Source of the DNA: Zoroaster sp. YZ-2022
Lineage: Eukaryota; Echinodermata; Asteroidea; Forcipulatida; Zoroasteridae
NCBI GenBank assembly: GCA_029582265.1
Contig: CM055831.1
Span: 28,520,189 to 28,584,188, forward strand
Direction: 5' to 3'
Length of the DNA: 64,000 nucleotides
A model generated the notes under the pieces. That model did not search any database. It was not told where the DNA came from and saw only the letters and a list, made by a program, of their open reading frames with translations. A program made the translations under genes and the position numbers. Shown here in pieces: positions 23,710 through 35,929 of the stretch (the first letter of the stretch is position 1; each line of letters begins with the position of its first letter).

Positions 23710-25718
23710 CCATTGACCAATCACAGCAAAGCAATGAGGGATACGCATCAATGCACAGCATCAATTATTGAAAATTAAAATTGTCCAGGATGATTGCAAG
23801 AGTACTATTGCCTGCTCTTAAAACGAAATTGAATGATGATTTTGAGCAGCATTCAATTTCGCGCAGAACAGAATGACGTAGTGTTTAAATTGGCTGCTTA
23901 TTTGCCGAAATTGAGCTGGAAAACCTATATTAAACGGCTGTTTTTTCTGTTAAAATGTAAACTGGCTTGCTTATAGCATATTGATTGTATCATATGATTT
24001 ATATCAACAGTTGAATGGATTGCGTTCCAGGAAGCTCATTTAATAATGGAATTGACATTGAATTATCTGTACTGCTGGTGATGTGACAACCAAATAATAT
24101 GACTATAATAAAGAAACTGTATCTCATGTAGATATACCGTATGCAGTATACTCTATGTTATGCACGGCTAAATGTAGCTGAGAAGATTGGCAAGGGATCA
24201 TATTAATACTTTCTAGTCCAACAGCTGCAGGATTATTTTGAAAGTGAGGGCCCAAATCGAAACCAGCAAGCCAGGGCCCACTTTTGCACTCAGGAAGCTC
24301 TGTGTGGGCATTTGTGTTGAGTTAGGCCTATGTAAACTATGTAATTTTATTGAGTCCATTTTGGAAAATAATTCCTTAAAATTAGCCGTTATTTGTAGGA
24401 AGGATCAGAATGAATCCAAAATGAATATTGAAGTGACAGTGTTTGAAATGTTACATAAGCATACGCGGAAAAAGAAAAAAAAATACAAAAAATACAAAAA
24501 ATACAAAAAAACACACATACAAAAAAACATTTTGCTAAAATCTATCGTGAACATTGGGAATGGAATCAGGTGAGAGCACAGTATGAATCTACATATTGTT
24601 ATGAACGGTTGAAAATCTAGGCAGAAAATGGCTAAACAGAAACAGTTTTAAAACAAGCGTTATATGATCAGATGGTAATCCCCACTAGAATCATTATGGC
24701 GTGAGATTAAAACCCATATCAATTAGGATTTGAGCACATGCAAGTTTCCTTTTTCGGGGAGAATTAAAGGGTACATTTTGAAGACTGATTCTAAATTTCA
24801 ATGGCCTTCCCTGAACATTGGCCTGTACTAACCGTCCGCAAGACCCACCTCGTTTTTAAAAAGAAATTTCAACCCATTTTGGAGTAGTGTTGGGAACATT
24901 TGGGAAAATTTAAGAAAACTTTGGGCCAGTTTTGGAGAACGTTTTATTTATTTTTAGAGAATCATTAACTCCACTGGATACAAACAAAAACACTCAATGC
25001 TGCATGTAAATATTTGGTTCAAAACTGGGGCGCAAATCAGGAGACCTTTGCACCTTTGCCACATATTTGTAGCGTATATAAACTAGGGCATATTTACGAA
25101 GAGTCTAATTCATAAATGCTGGGAAAATGTTGCCAGAGTTGGGCGATTTCAATTTTCGCCATCGTTAAAAGTTTTCAGTCCGGAAAAAGTTTGCGGTTCC
25201 GTGAATTCTTTTTAAGAACATAAAAACAATTAAAAAGCTTGATACTGCTGTTTTCACCCTAATTATCAAAGGGCATAATGTGAACTTTATACACTCAAAA
25301 ATACCAATAGAAATATATATATACCAATAAAAAATCAATAACAAATAACAATAACAAATTATTCCATCTAATTTGTCAAAAATATAACGCCGTGCCCGCA
25401 CTCGGTCACTATCAGTACATTTTGAGTCATCTAGCTCAGTACCGTGCTCAGTACCAGTATCTTTGACTCAATACTGGGCTTGCAGGATCGTAACGGACAG
25501 CCTTTAGTTTCTCAGTGATCGCAGACCAGTGAAAGTAAACCTCGATTATTGGGATATATCGCCCCGCTTGGTAGGGCGGCGAAATTCTTCATGCGGCACT
25601 CAAAAACTACTGATATTTTATTAAAATAAAATAGTTCAAATATAATTTTGATAGAGACTTTAGAAGATTTAGAAGATTTATTTTATTATCTCTTGCTCTT
25701 AACCAAAATGAATATTGA
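23710..25718 (+). repeat. 2-kb tandem repeat, unit 3
   Basis: 2009 bp, the longest unit because of an expanded aaatacaaaaaatac tract near 24480-24530. Confidence 0.95.
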
Positions 25719-27701
25719 CCATTGACCAATCACAGCAAAGCAATGAGGGATACGCATCAATGCACAGCATCAATTATTGAAAATTAAAATTGTCCAGGAT
25801 GATTGCAAGAGTACTATTGCCTGCTCTTAAAACGAAATTGAATGATGATTTTGAGCAGCATTCAATTTCGCGCAGAACAGAATGACGTAGTGTTTAAATT
25901 GGCTGCTTATTTGCCGAAATTGAGCTGGAAAACCTATATTAAACGGCTGTTTTTTCTGTTAAAATTTAAACTGGCTTGCTTATAGCATATTGATTGTATC
26001 ATATGATTTATATCAACAGTTGAATGGATTGCGTTCCAGGAAGCTCATTTAATAATGGAATTGACATTGAATTATCTGTACTGCTGGTGATGTGACAACC
26101 AAATAATATGACTATAATAAAGAAACTGTATCTCATGTAGATATACCGTATGCAGTATACTCTATGTTATGCACGGCTAAATGTAGCTGAGAAGATTGGC
26201 AAGGGATCATATTAATACTTTCTAGTCCAACAGCTGCAGGATTATTTTGAAAGTGAGGGCCCAAATCGAAACCAGCAAGCTAGGGCCCACTTTTGCACTC
26301 AGGAAGCTCTGTGTGGGCATTTGTGTTGAGTTAGGCCTATGTAAACTATGTAATTTTATTGAGTCCATTTTGGAAAATAATTCCTTAAAATTAGCCGTTA
26401 TTTGTAGGAAGGATAAAAATGAATCCAAAATGAATATTGAAGTGACAGTGTTTGAAATGTTACATGAGCATACGCGGAAAAAAAAAGAAAAAAAAACACA
26501 CATAAAAAAGCATTTTGCTAAAATCTATCGTGAACATTGGGAATGGAATCAGGTGAGAGCACAGTATGAATCTACATATTGTTATGAACGGTTGAAAATC
26601 TAGGCAGAAAATGGCTAAACAGAAACAGTTTTAAAACAAGCGTTATATGATCAGATGGTAATCCCCTCTAGAATCATTATGGCGTGAGATTAAAACCCAT
26701 AGCAATTAGGATTTGAGCACATGCCAGTTTCCTTTTTTTTGGAGAATTAAAGGGTACATTTTGAAGACTGATTCTAAATTTCAATGGCCGTCCCTGAACA
26801 TTGGCCTGTACTAACCGTCCCCAAGACCCACCTAGTTTTTAAAAAGAAATTTCAACCCATTTTGGAGTAGTGTTGGGAACATTTGGGAAAATTTAAGAAA
26901 ACTTTGGGCCAGTTTTGGAGAACGTTTTATTTATTTTTAGAGAATCATTAACTCCACTGGATACAAACAAAAACACTCAATGCTGCATGTAAATATTTGG
27001 TTCAAAACTGGGGCGCAAATCAGGAGACCTTTGCACCTTTGCCACATATTTGTAGCGTATATAAACAAGGGCATATTTACGAAGAGTCTAATTCATAAAT
27101 GCTGGGAAAATGTTGCCAGAGTTGGGCGATTTCAATTTTCGCCATCGTTAAAAGTTTTCAGTCCGGAAAAAGTTTGCGGTTCCGTGAATTCTTTTTAAGA
27201 ACATAAAAACAATTAAAAAGCTTGATACTGCTGTTTTCACACTAATTATCAAAGGGCATAATGTGAACTTTATACACTCAAAAATACCAATAGAAATATA
27301 TATATACCAATAAAAAATCAATAACAAATAACAATAACAAATTATTCCATCTAATTTGTCAAAAATATAACCCCGTGCCCGCACTCGGTCACTATCAGTA
27401 CATTTTGAGTCATCTAGCTCAGTACCGTGCTCAGTACCAGTATATTTGACTCAATACTGGGCTTGCAGGATCGTAACGGACAGCCTTTAGTTTCTCAGTG
27501 ATCGCAGACCAGTGAAAGTAAACCTCGATTATTGGGATATATCGCCCCGCTTGGTAGGGCGGCGAAATTCTTCATGCGGCACTCAAAAACTACTGATATT
27601 TTATTAAAATAAAATAGTTCAAATATAATTTTGATAGAGACTTTAGAAGATTTAGAAGATTTATTTTATTATCTCTTGCTCTTAACCAAAATGAATATTG
27701 A
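25719..27701 (+). repeat. 2-kb tandem repeat, unit 4
   Basis: 1983 bp. Shares late substitutions with units 3 and 5 (for example tgctgcatg near 26982), so these units amplified after units 1 and 2. Confidence 0.95.
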
Positions 27702-29683
27702 CCATTGACCAATCACAGCAAAGCAATGAGGGATACGCATCAATGCACAGCATCAATTATTGAAAATTAAAATTGTCCAGGATGATTGCAAGAGTACTAT
27801 TGCTCTGCTCTTAAAACGAAATTGAATGATGATTTTGAGCAGCATTCAATTTCGCGCAGAACAGAATGACGTAGTGTTTAAATTGGCAGCTTATTTGCCG
27901 AAATTGAGCTGGAAAACCTATATTAAACGGGCTGTTTTTCTGTTAAAATTTAAACTGGCTTGCTTATAGCATATTGATTGTATCATATGATTTATATCAA
28001 CAGTTGAATGGATTGCGTTCCAGGAAGCTCATTTAATAATGGAATTGACATTGAATTATCTGTACTGCTGGTGATGTGACAACCAAATAATATGACTATA
28101 ATAAAGAAACTGTATCTCATGTAGATATACCGTATGCAGTATACTCTATGTTATGCACGGCTAAATGTAGCTGAGAAGATTGGCAAGGGATCATATTAAT
28201 ACTTTCTAGTCCAACAGCTGCAGGATTATTTTGAAAGTGAGGGCCCAAATCGAAACCAGCAAGCTAGGGCCCACTTTTGCACCCAGGAAGCTCTGTGTGG
28301 GCATTTGTGTTGAGTTAGGCCTATGTAAACTATGTAATTTTATTGAGTCCATTTTGGAAAATAATTCCTTAAAATTAGCCGTTATTTGTAGGAAGGATCA
28401 AAATGAATCCAAAATGAATATTGAAGTGACAGTGTTTGAAATGTTACATGAGCGTTCGCGGGGAAAAAAAACAAAAAAAAACACAAAAAACATTTTGCTA
28501 AAATCTATCGTGAACATTGGGAATGGAATCAGGTGAGAGCACAGTATGAATCTACATATTGTTATGAACGGTTGAAAATCTAGGCAGAAAATGGCTAAAC
28601 AGAAACAGTTTTAAAACAAGCGTTATATGATCAGATGGTAATCCCCTCTAGAATCATTATGGCGTGAGATTAAAACCCATATCAATTAGGATTTGAGCAC
28701 ATGCAAGTTTCCTTTTTCGGGGAGAATTAAAGGGTACATTTTGAAGACTGATTCTAAATTTCAATGGCCTTCCCTGAACATTGGCCTGTACTAACCGTCC
28801 CCAAGACCCACCTCGTTTTTAAAAAGAAATTTCAACCCATTTTGGAGTAGTGTTGGGAACATTTGGGAAAATTTAAGAAAACTTTGGGCCAGTTTTGGAG
28901 AACGTTTTATTTATTTTTAGAGAATCATTAACTCCACTGGATACAAACAAAAACACTCAATGCTGCATGTAAATATTTGGTTCAAAACTGGGGCGCAAAT
29001 CAGGAGACCTTTGCACCTTTGCCACATATTTGTAGCGTATATAAACTAGAGCATATTTACGAAGAGTCTAATTCATAAATGCTGGGAAAATGTTGCCAGA
29101 GTTGGGCGATTTCAATTTTCGCCATCGTTAAAAGTTTTCAGTCCGGAAAAAGTTTGCGGTTCCGTGAATTCTTTTTAAGAACATAAAAACAATTAAAAAG
29201 CTTGATACTGCTGTTTTCACCCTAATTATCAAAGGGCATAATGTGAACTTTATACACTCAAAAATACCAATAGAAATATATATATACCAATAAAAAATCA
29301 ATAACAAATAACAATAACAAATTATTCCATCTAATTTGTCAAAAATATAACCCCGTGCCCGCACTCGGTCACTATCAGTACATTTTGAGTCATCTAGCTC
29401 AGTACCGTGCTCAGTACCAGTATCTTTGACTCAAATACTGGGCTTGCAGGATCGTAACGGACAGCCTTTAGTTTCTCAGTGATCGCAGACCAGTGAAAGT
29501 AAACCTCGATTATTGGGATATATCGCCCCGCTTGGTAGGGCGGCGAAATTTCTTCATGCGGCACTCAAAAACTACTGATATTTTATTAAAATAAAATAGT
29601 TCAAAATATAATTTTGATAGAGACTTTAGAAGATTTAGAAGATTTATTTTATTATCTCTTGCTCTTAACCAAAATTAATATTG
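27702..29683 (+). repeat. 2-kb tandem repeat, unit 5
   Basis: 1982 bp. Private variants include tgctctgctc near 27801 and gagcgttcgcgg near 28450. Confidence 0.95.
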
Positions 29684-31287
29684 ACCATTGACCAATCACA
29701 GCAAAGCAATGAGGGATACGCATCAATGCACAGCATCAATTATTGAAAATTAAAATTGTCCAGGATGATTGCAAGAGTACTATTGCCTGCTCTTAAAACG
29801 AAATTGAATGATGATTTTGAGCAGCATTAAATTTCGCGCGGAACAGAATGACGTAGTGTTTAAATTGGCTGCTTATTTGCCGAAATTGAGCTGGAAAACC
29901 TATATTAAACGGCTGTTTTTTCTGTTAAAATTTAAACTGGCTTGCTTATAGCATATTGATTGTATCATATGATTTATATCAACAGTTGAATGGATTGCGT
30001 TCCAGGAAGCTCATTTAATAATGGAATTGACATTGAATTATCTGTACTGCTGGTGATGTGACAACCAAATAATATGACTATAATAAAGAAACTGTATCTC
30101 ATGTAGATATATCGTATGCAGTATACTCTATGTTATGCACGGCTAAATGTAGCTGAGAAGATTGGCAAGGGATCATATTAATACTTTCTAGTCCAACAGC
30201 TGCAGGATTATTTTGAAAGTGAGGGCCCAAATCGAAACCAGCAAGGTAGGGCCCTCTTTTGCACTCAGGAAGCTCTGTGTGGGCATTTGTGTTGAGTTAG
30301 GCCTATGTAAACTATGTAATTTTATTGAGTCCATTTTGGAAAATAATTCCTTAAAATTAGCCGTTATTTGTAGGAAGGATAAAAATGAATCCAAAATGAA
30401 TATGGAATTGACAGCGTTTCATGGAATTGTTACATGAGCATACGCGGAAAAAAAAAAAAAAAAAACACACATAAAAAAACATTTTGCTAAAATCTATCGT
30501 GAACATTGGGAATGGAATCAGGTGAGAGCACAGTATGAATCTGCATATTGTTATGAACGGTTGAAAATCTAGGCAGAAAATGGCTAAACAGAAACAGTTT
30601 TAAAACAAGCGTTATATGATCAGATGGTAATCCCTCTAGAATCATTATGGCGTGAGATTAAAACCCATATCAATTAAGTTTGAGCACATGCAAGTTTCCT
30701 TTTTCAGGGGAGAATTAAAGGGTACATTTTGAAGACTGATTCTAAATTTCAATGGCCTTCCCTGAACATTGGCCTGTACTAACCGTCCCCAAGACCCACC
30801 TCGTTTTTAAAGAAATTTCAACCCATTTTGGAGTAGTGTTGGGAACATTTTGGAAAATTTAAAGAAAACTTTGGGCCAGTTTTGGAGAACGTTTTATTTA
30901 TTTTAGAGAATCATTAACTCCACTGGATACAAACAAAAAACACTCAATGCTGCATGTAAATATTTGGTTCAAAACTGGGGCGCAAATCAGGAGACCTTTG
31001 CACCTTTGCCACATATTTGTAGCGTATATAAACTAGGGCATATTTACGAAGAGTCTAATTCATAAATGCTGGGAAATTGTTGCCAGAGTTGGGCGATTTC
31101 AATTTTCGCCATCGTTAAAAGTTTTCAGTCCGGAAAAAGTTTGCGGTTCCGTGAATTCTTTTTAAGAACATAAAAACTATTAAAAAGCTTGATACTGCTG
31201 TTTTCACCCTAATTATCAAAGGGCACAATGTGAACTTTATACACTCAAAAATACCAATAGAAATATATATATACCAATAAAAAAAAA
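29684..31287 (+). repeat. 2-kb tandem repeat, unit 6 (cut by assembly gap)
   Basis: 1604 bp visible before the N run. It has more private changes than units 3-5 (tatggaattgacagcg near 30401, loss of one arm base in the inverted repeat at 29827), typical of an array edge. Confidence 0.93.
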
Positions 31288-31787
31288 NNNNNNNNNNNNN
31301 NNNNNNNNNNNNNNNNNNNNNNNNNNNNNNNNNNNNNNNNNNNNNNNNNNNNNNNNNNNNNNNNNNNNNNNNNNNNNNNNNNNNNNNNNNNNNNNNNNNN
31401 NNNNNNNNNNNNNNNNNNNNNNNNNNNNNNNNNNNNNNNNNNNNNNNNNNNNNNNNNNNNNNNNNNNNNNNNNNNNNNNNNNNNNNNNNNNNNNNNNNNN
31501 NNNNNNNNNNNNNNNNNNNNNNNNNNNNNNNNNNNNNNNNNNNNNNNNNNNNNNNNNNNNNNNNNNNNNNNNNNNNNNNNNNNNNNNNNNNNNNNNNNNN
31601 NNNNNNNNNNNNNNNNNNNNNNNNNNNNNNNNNNNNNNNNNNNNNNNNNNNNNNNNNNNNNNNNNNNNNNNNNNNNNNNNNNNNNNNNNNNNNNNNNNNN
31701 NNNNNNNNNNNNNNNNNNNNNNNNNNNNNNNNNNNNNNNNNNNNNNNNNNNNNNNNNNNNNNNNNNNNNNNNNNNNNNNNNNNNNNN
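31288..31787. other. Assembly gap of 500 N
   Basis: Exactly 500 N, a placeholder length. It falls inside the sixth 2-kb unit, so array length and copy number are unknown. Confidence 0.99.
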
Positions 31788-32204
31788 ATAACTATATTTT
31801 TAAAGGATAGAAAACCACCTTTATGAAACTGTTTTAACCATTGTATTTGATAACACAAGAGCGTACACGTCTGTTAGGATACTAATCGCTTACACGCGCA
31901 ACAGTTAGTGTTGGGACTATATATATACAGTGGCCAGTTTCATAGACCTTCTCCGACGAGGGAGGTAGCCACTACTTTAACTAAACGTGGCACCTCTCCT
32001 TTTTCAGTGGCACCCCTATCCCTAAATTATTAATTATATTAAAAATTTTATCTCTGATTTTTTACATCCAAATGACTTCCACACATACCCTGCTATTGTC
32101 TAGAATTATTTTCAACCCCCAGATGACAAGACGTTGGCATATCCCTCCTCTTTTCAGTGGCACCCTAATTTACCTACTGTAGAAAACGGTAGAGCTCACG
32201 CGTC
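31788..32204 (+). repeat. Dispersed repeat shared with 43495-43640 and 39696-39800
   Basis: Bases 31795-31915 match 43495-43620 (gatagaa, ccacctttatgaaactg, cgcttacacgcgcaac). Bases 32030-32130 match 39696-39797 (ttttttacatccaaatgact and following). The block ctccgacgagggag near 31950 recurs inverted near 40225. Confidence 0.65.
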
Positions 32205-32470
32205 GCAGGTTGTAATTAGGTGTTCGGGTATGCACCCGAAACACCTATTGTTAGGTGTTCGAGCTACAGCGCGAGCACCTATTGTTTTTGTTCGTTTTTT
32301 TTTCTTTTTTTTTTTTTCTTCTTCTTCTTCTCCGGATAGACTGTCTACAAAAAACACATACTTTCAAACTTCACATGAACTTGAAACTTGGCATATACTT
32401 AGAACTTAACACATAGATGAAACAGAATTTGTGAGGTCATGATTAGGTAATCAGATATCGAATTACGATA
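32205..32470 (+). repeat. Header of a dispersed repeat with hairpin start
   Basis: Begins with two hairpins built on aggtgttcg and its inverse (aggtgttcgggt / acccgaaacacct), then a T/C-rich tract and the block ctccggatagactgtctac through gatatcgaattacgat. The same header recurs at 36371-36550 and 37515-37730. Confidence 0.75.
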
Positions 32471-33007
32471 ATTCAAAGTTTAATCATTAAACAAATCATA
32501 TCAAGGGCTCTGAAAAATCAATAAAATTACTGATTTAGTCGGGGAAAAATATGATTTATCATGAGTGTAAAGTGTGAAATATGTGACATTAGAGACGAGG
32601 ATATGTTTGAGTTTGATATTTATTTGTACTGAAAACACGACATTTTGTAAAAAAAACACTTTTCTTGAAAATGTAGGCGCAATCTGTTATTTTCCACTAC
32701 GTCCGCAATACTCAATCGACTGGGCAGGGGCATATATAAATAATCCGGCCGGTGGAGATGGTATCGCCCTCAATCGGCAGAAACAGATTTACTCAGAAAA
32801 GAGTTTTTATGAAAATAAAGATGTGAAATATGTGATATTACTGATGAACTCGTGCCAACTCGTACTCCAACCAACTCGTACTTCAACCATGCTTCAACCA
32901 ACATAGTCATAAAGGGTAGGTATCTTGAATTTAATTGTTAAGAGGATTTCCTGTATTTATCTTCGTGTTTATACAAGAAAAAGCCATTTTTAAGCGTGGG
33001 GTTGGCT
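32471..33007. other. No gene seen
   Basis: AT-rich intergenic sequence. A 110-codon frame at 32574-32906 shows no domain or splice context and I do not believe it. Confidence 0.45.
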
Positions 33008-33517
33008 GGTAGTACCATAGAGAAAGGATTTCTCTATGGTAGTACTACTAATAGTAACGTTAAACTTAATGTAGTTGCATTGTGCCTGTTTAGTGTTTAA
33101 CTTAACGTTAACCTGAGTTATAAATGTGAACATACACTGTACTTTGGACAGTAAACAAGTCCCCTCTTTTCTAACAAAATATGAACAGATGTCACTAAAA
33201 TGTATTTAGAAATAGAATGTAAATAAGGATAGGAAAATTCAGTTGTTTAGGTTATGGCAATTTTTCAGTTGAAATTTTATGCCATATTTTGTAATTTATG
33301 TTTTCTCCAAAAAATCTTCAGTTTGTGCTGGAAATTAATGTCAAGTAGTGATTGTTTACTGCACTTTCCTTAATTTTTACCTTCTTCGATACAAATCAAC
33401 TTACATAGACAATTATTTCACAGGAAAAATGCACAATATTCATGACACAATACATACTACTTGTATAAGTTGTTAGTCCTGCCATGGAGGAAAATCCTTC
33501 CTCCATGGTCCTACTCC
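33008..33517. mobile_element. Candidate small element with palindromic inverted ends
   Basis: The left end holds a 12-bp perfect hairpin (accatagagaaa 33014-33025 / tttctctatggt 33029-33040). The right end holds an 11-bp perfect hairpin (ccatggaggaa 33482-33492 / ttcctccatgg 33498-33508). The two ends align with each other in inverted orientation over about 40 bp. No coding sequence lies between them, so it may be a non-autonomous DNA element. No clear target-site duplication was seen. Confidence 0.5.
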
Positions 33518-35929
33518 CTAGGAGGCCTCTCAGACATCTCTCACATGAAATTATGAGACTCGGCAATTTCCTTAAATACCTTTCTCTTTTGATGTGAGTT
33601 TCATGCAGAAACATTTCTTTCATTTATTACATTGTCAATAATAATTTGTGTGCAATTTTGAAACACAACCAATGCCCATTTCAATGGTCAACTACTAAAA
33701 TTATACACTATTTTTCCCCATTCATATTATAAATTAGAACTTCTTTGAATTTTCAAATACTTTATTCTTGGTCCATGTACTTGTAAAACCTTCTTACTAT
33801 TTTGTACAGCATATGTTCACTGTGATGTATTATTTTCCTCATTCACATAAATTAGAACTCTCTGAAGTTTCAAATACTTTATTCTTGGTCCAGGTACTTA
33901 TAAAACTTTCCTATTATTTTTTACAGCATGTTGACTCCATATACATCATGGCTCAGACTAAGTTCCAGCCTACAGCACCCGAGACAGCGTTGACACCACA
34001 TCCAAATGCAGTATCGTAACTGTTCAAGTCATCCAACAATCTTCAGTTTGTAGGCTACACGATGGTATGGTTTAACGTCTTACGTTAACAGATCGATCAT
34101 TTGAGAAATCCGTGCACAATTTAATGGAAATGGTCTTCATTACTTGGTTTCGTTTGAAGGTATGTAAACTTTCACATTTTTTATAGATGTATGTTCGTTT
34201 AGTATAATTTTATAGATATTGATTACATAAAACCATGGTTAACGTTAAAAACCTTAGTGTGGCAATGGTATCACATGTGCCGCGCCTGAAGTGAAACAGG
34301 TCAACTCGTATGCGTGCTCGTACTTTTACCAATTCACACTTATTTTGGTCAACTCAGCGGAAAATATTTATTACTGAATATTTACTGGCATGCGTAAGGA
34401 TTGACATCCGGTGGAGTACGCGTTGGTAAAAGTACAAGTTAATTTAGCTACGCTATAGTGTCTGTAGTTCCTCATAATAATAGTAGTACTTATGTCCTGT
34501 GTGGTGATGGCTGCATTGCAGTTTACTTTATACTAGCACTTAATTTTCTCACTAAAGTAGACCAGAAACAAATATCAGCACCTTTATTGAGATAATGAAA
34601 CGGTCACATCATGGAGGAAGGAAGACATCACATGTAGTTCTATTCCATTGTAAAAGGCATTGTTCTGAAGGGATCATTTTTCTGAAGTTACATCAATCCA
34701 TCATCCTGATAATAACATAAGGGCATTCTAAGTTATGTGTGTTTTGTTAGCATGACCCATTATTCTTCGTCCCATTTAATATTGTTTTTACATGATTCGT
34801 TTATATTTCAGATCAACGATATCCATTTGTGCTACTGCTACAAGGTGTGTTAGAGTCTGTGTAACTTTGTGATCCAATGGCCAGCATTTGAAGTTCATCC
34901 ATTCAAAGGAGTTGATGTATTATTCAAATTATTTTATATGGACTTATCCTATCTGTGGCAGTCTTGACTCTCAAAAGGAATTGTTTTTTCAGGACCTCAA
35001 GACACATCTAGGTCTTTCTAGGAATTTCTTTAACATGTTAGAACAAAAATAGTACTGAGGAATTCTTATTATTTTTTTGACTGGACCTAAACATCCTCAC
35101 AAATGTAATTATTAAGCAATATCTGTTGGTGATCTAGTAAAATGTACATTGCCGACAGTGAATCACTGGCAGTTGGGCCATATAAACATAGTAAACATAC
35201 CCCCCCCCCCCAATCTTCATTGCATGGGTGTGTCAGCCTTAGAATACCTTTTGCCAGATGACCCAATTAAAGTTCCTATTTATTTGTATGCTCGCATTGG
35301 GATAGTACTGACCATCAATCCCATAAACACAATTGGTTAAACAGACAGTATTGTCACGATCAGAGCAGACTTTCTACAAACGGGCCATGGAATGGTGTCC
35401 TAGTTTAAGACGAACATAGTGACTGAAAATTACTGGCTCATTTATGCAGCAGCAACGCGAATATGACCTTATCATGTGAGTATTATTTTCAGTCAATGAG
35501 TTAAACTAGAACTTAAACTCTGATTCCATGCCCTGTTGATCGTGAAGATATTGCCACCTTTAAACATGACTATTAACATGACTATTTATGAAAATGTATT
35601 TTCAACAGTTAATGACACATAAATACATACATGTAGCAATCAGAAGATCATTTCAGTATTGTTTCTTTCTTTTTTATTTTACAGTTATCCTTCAAATTAC
35701 ATTGTGTTGTCTCTTCCTATAAGTATTGTTTTAAAAACTGAACCAAACATTTAAATATTATAACACTTGATCGAATTGTCATTGTATTGTACAAGACATA
35801 CACACACACACCTCACCTCAGGGCCAAAAATGTGTAATGATAAAGCTGTGATGATACAGTATTTAATTCCACCACAACGTAATTAGCGTAACAGCTCTGT
35901 ATTCGTCCAAAAGGACAAACACCTAATGT
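33518..35929. other. No gene seen; one direct repeat
   Basis: AT-rich sequence with a direct duplication of about 84 bp (33728-33810 and 33847-33930, sharing aaatactttattcttggtcc) and a poly-C run at 35201. Short open frames lack domains. Confidence 0.5.

Noticed and set aside
21174..29364. Repeated minus-strand frame with hydrophobic stretch (IICYCYLLLIFYWYIYI)
   Set aside because: AT-rich translation, repeats only because the unit repeats, and changes frame freely between units.
20287..30437. Repeated 75-118-codon frame beginning KVRAQIETSK in each 2-kb unit
   Set aside because: It opens at TTG, not ATG, and its similarity is explained by the tandem repeat; no domain, varying C-terminus in poly-A.
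31115..31858. 247-codon frame across the assembly gap
   Set aside because: Most of it is N.
32574..32906. 110-codon open frame
   Set aside because: No domain, no splice context, low-complexity AT-rich sequence.
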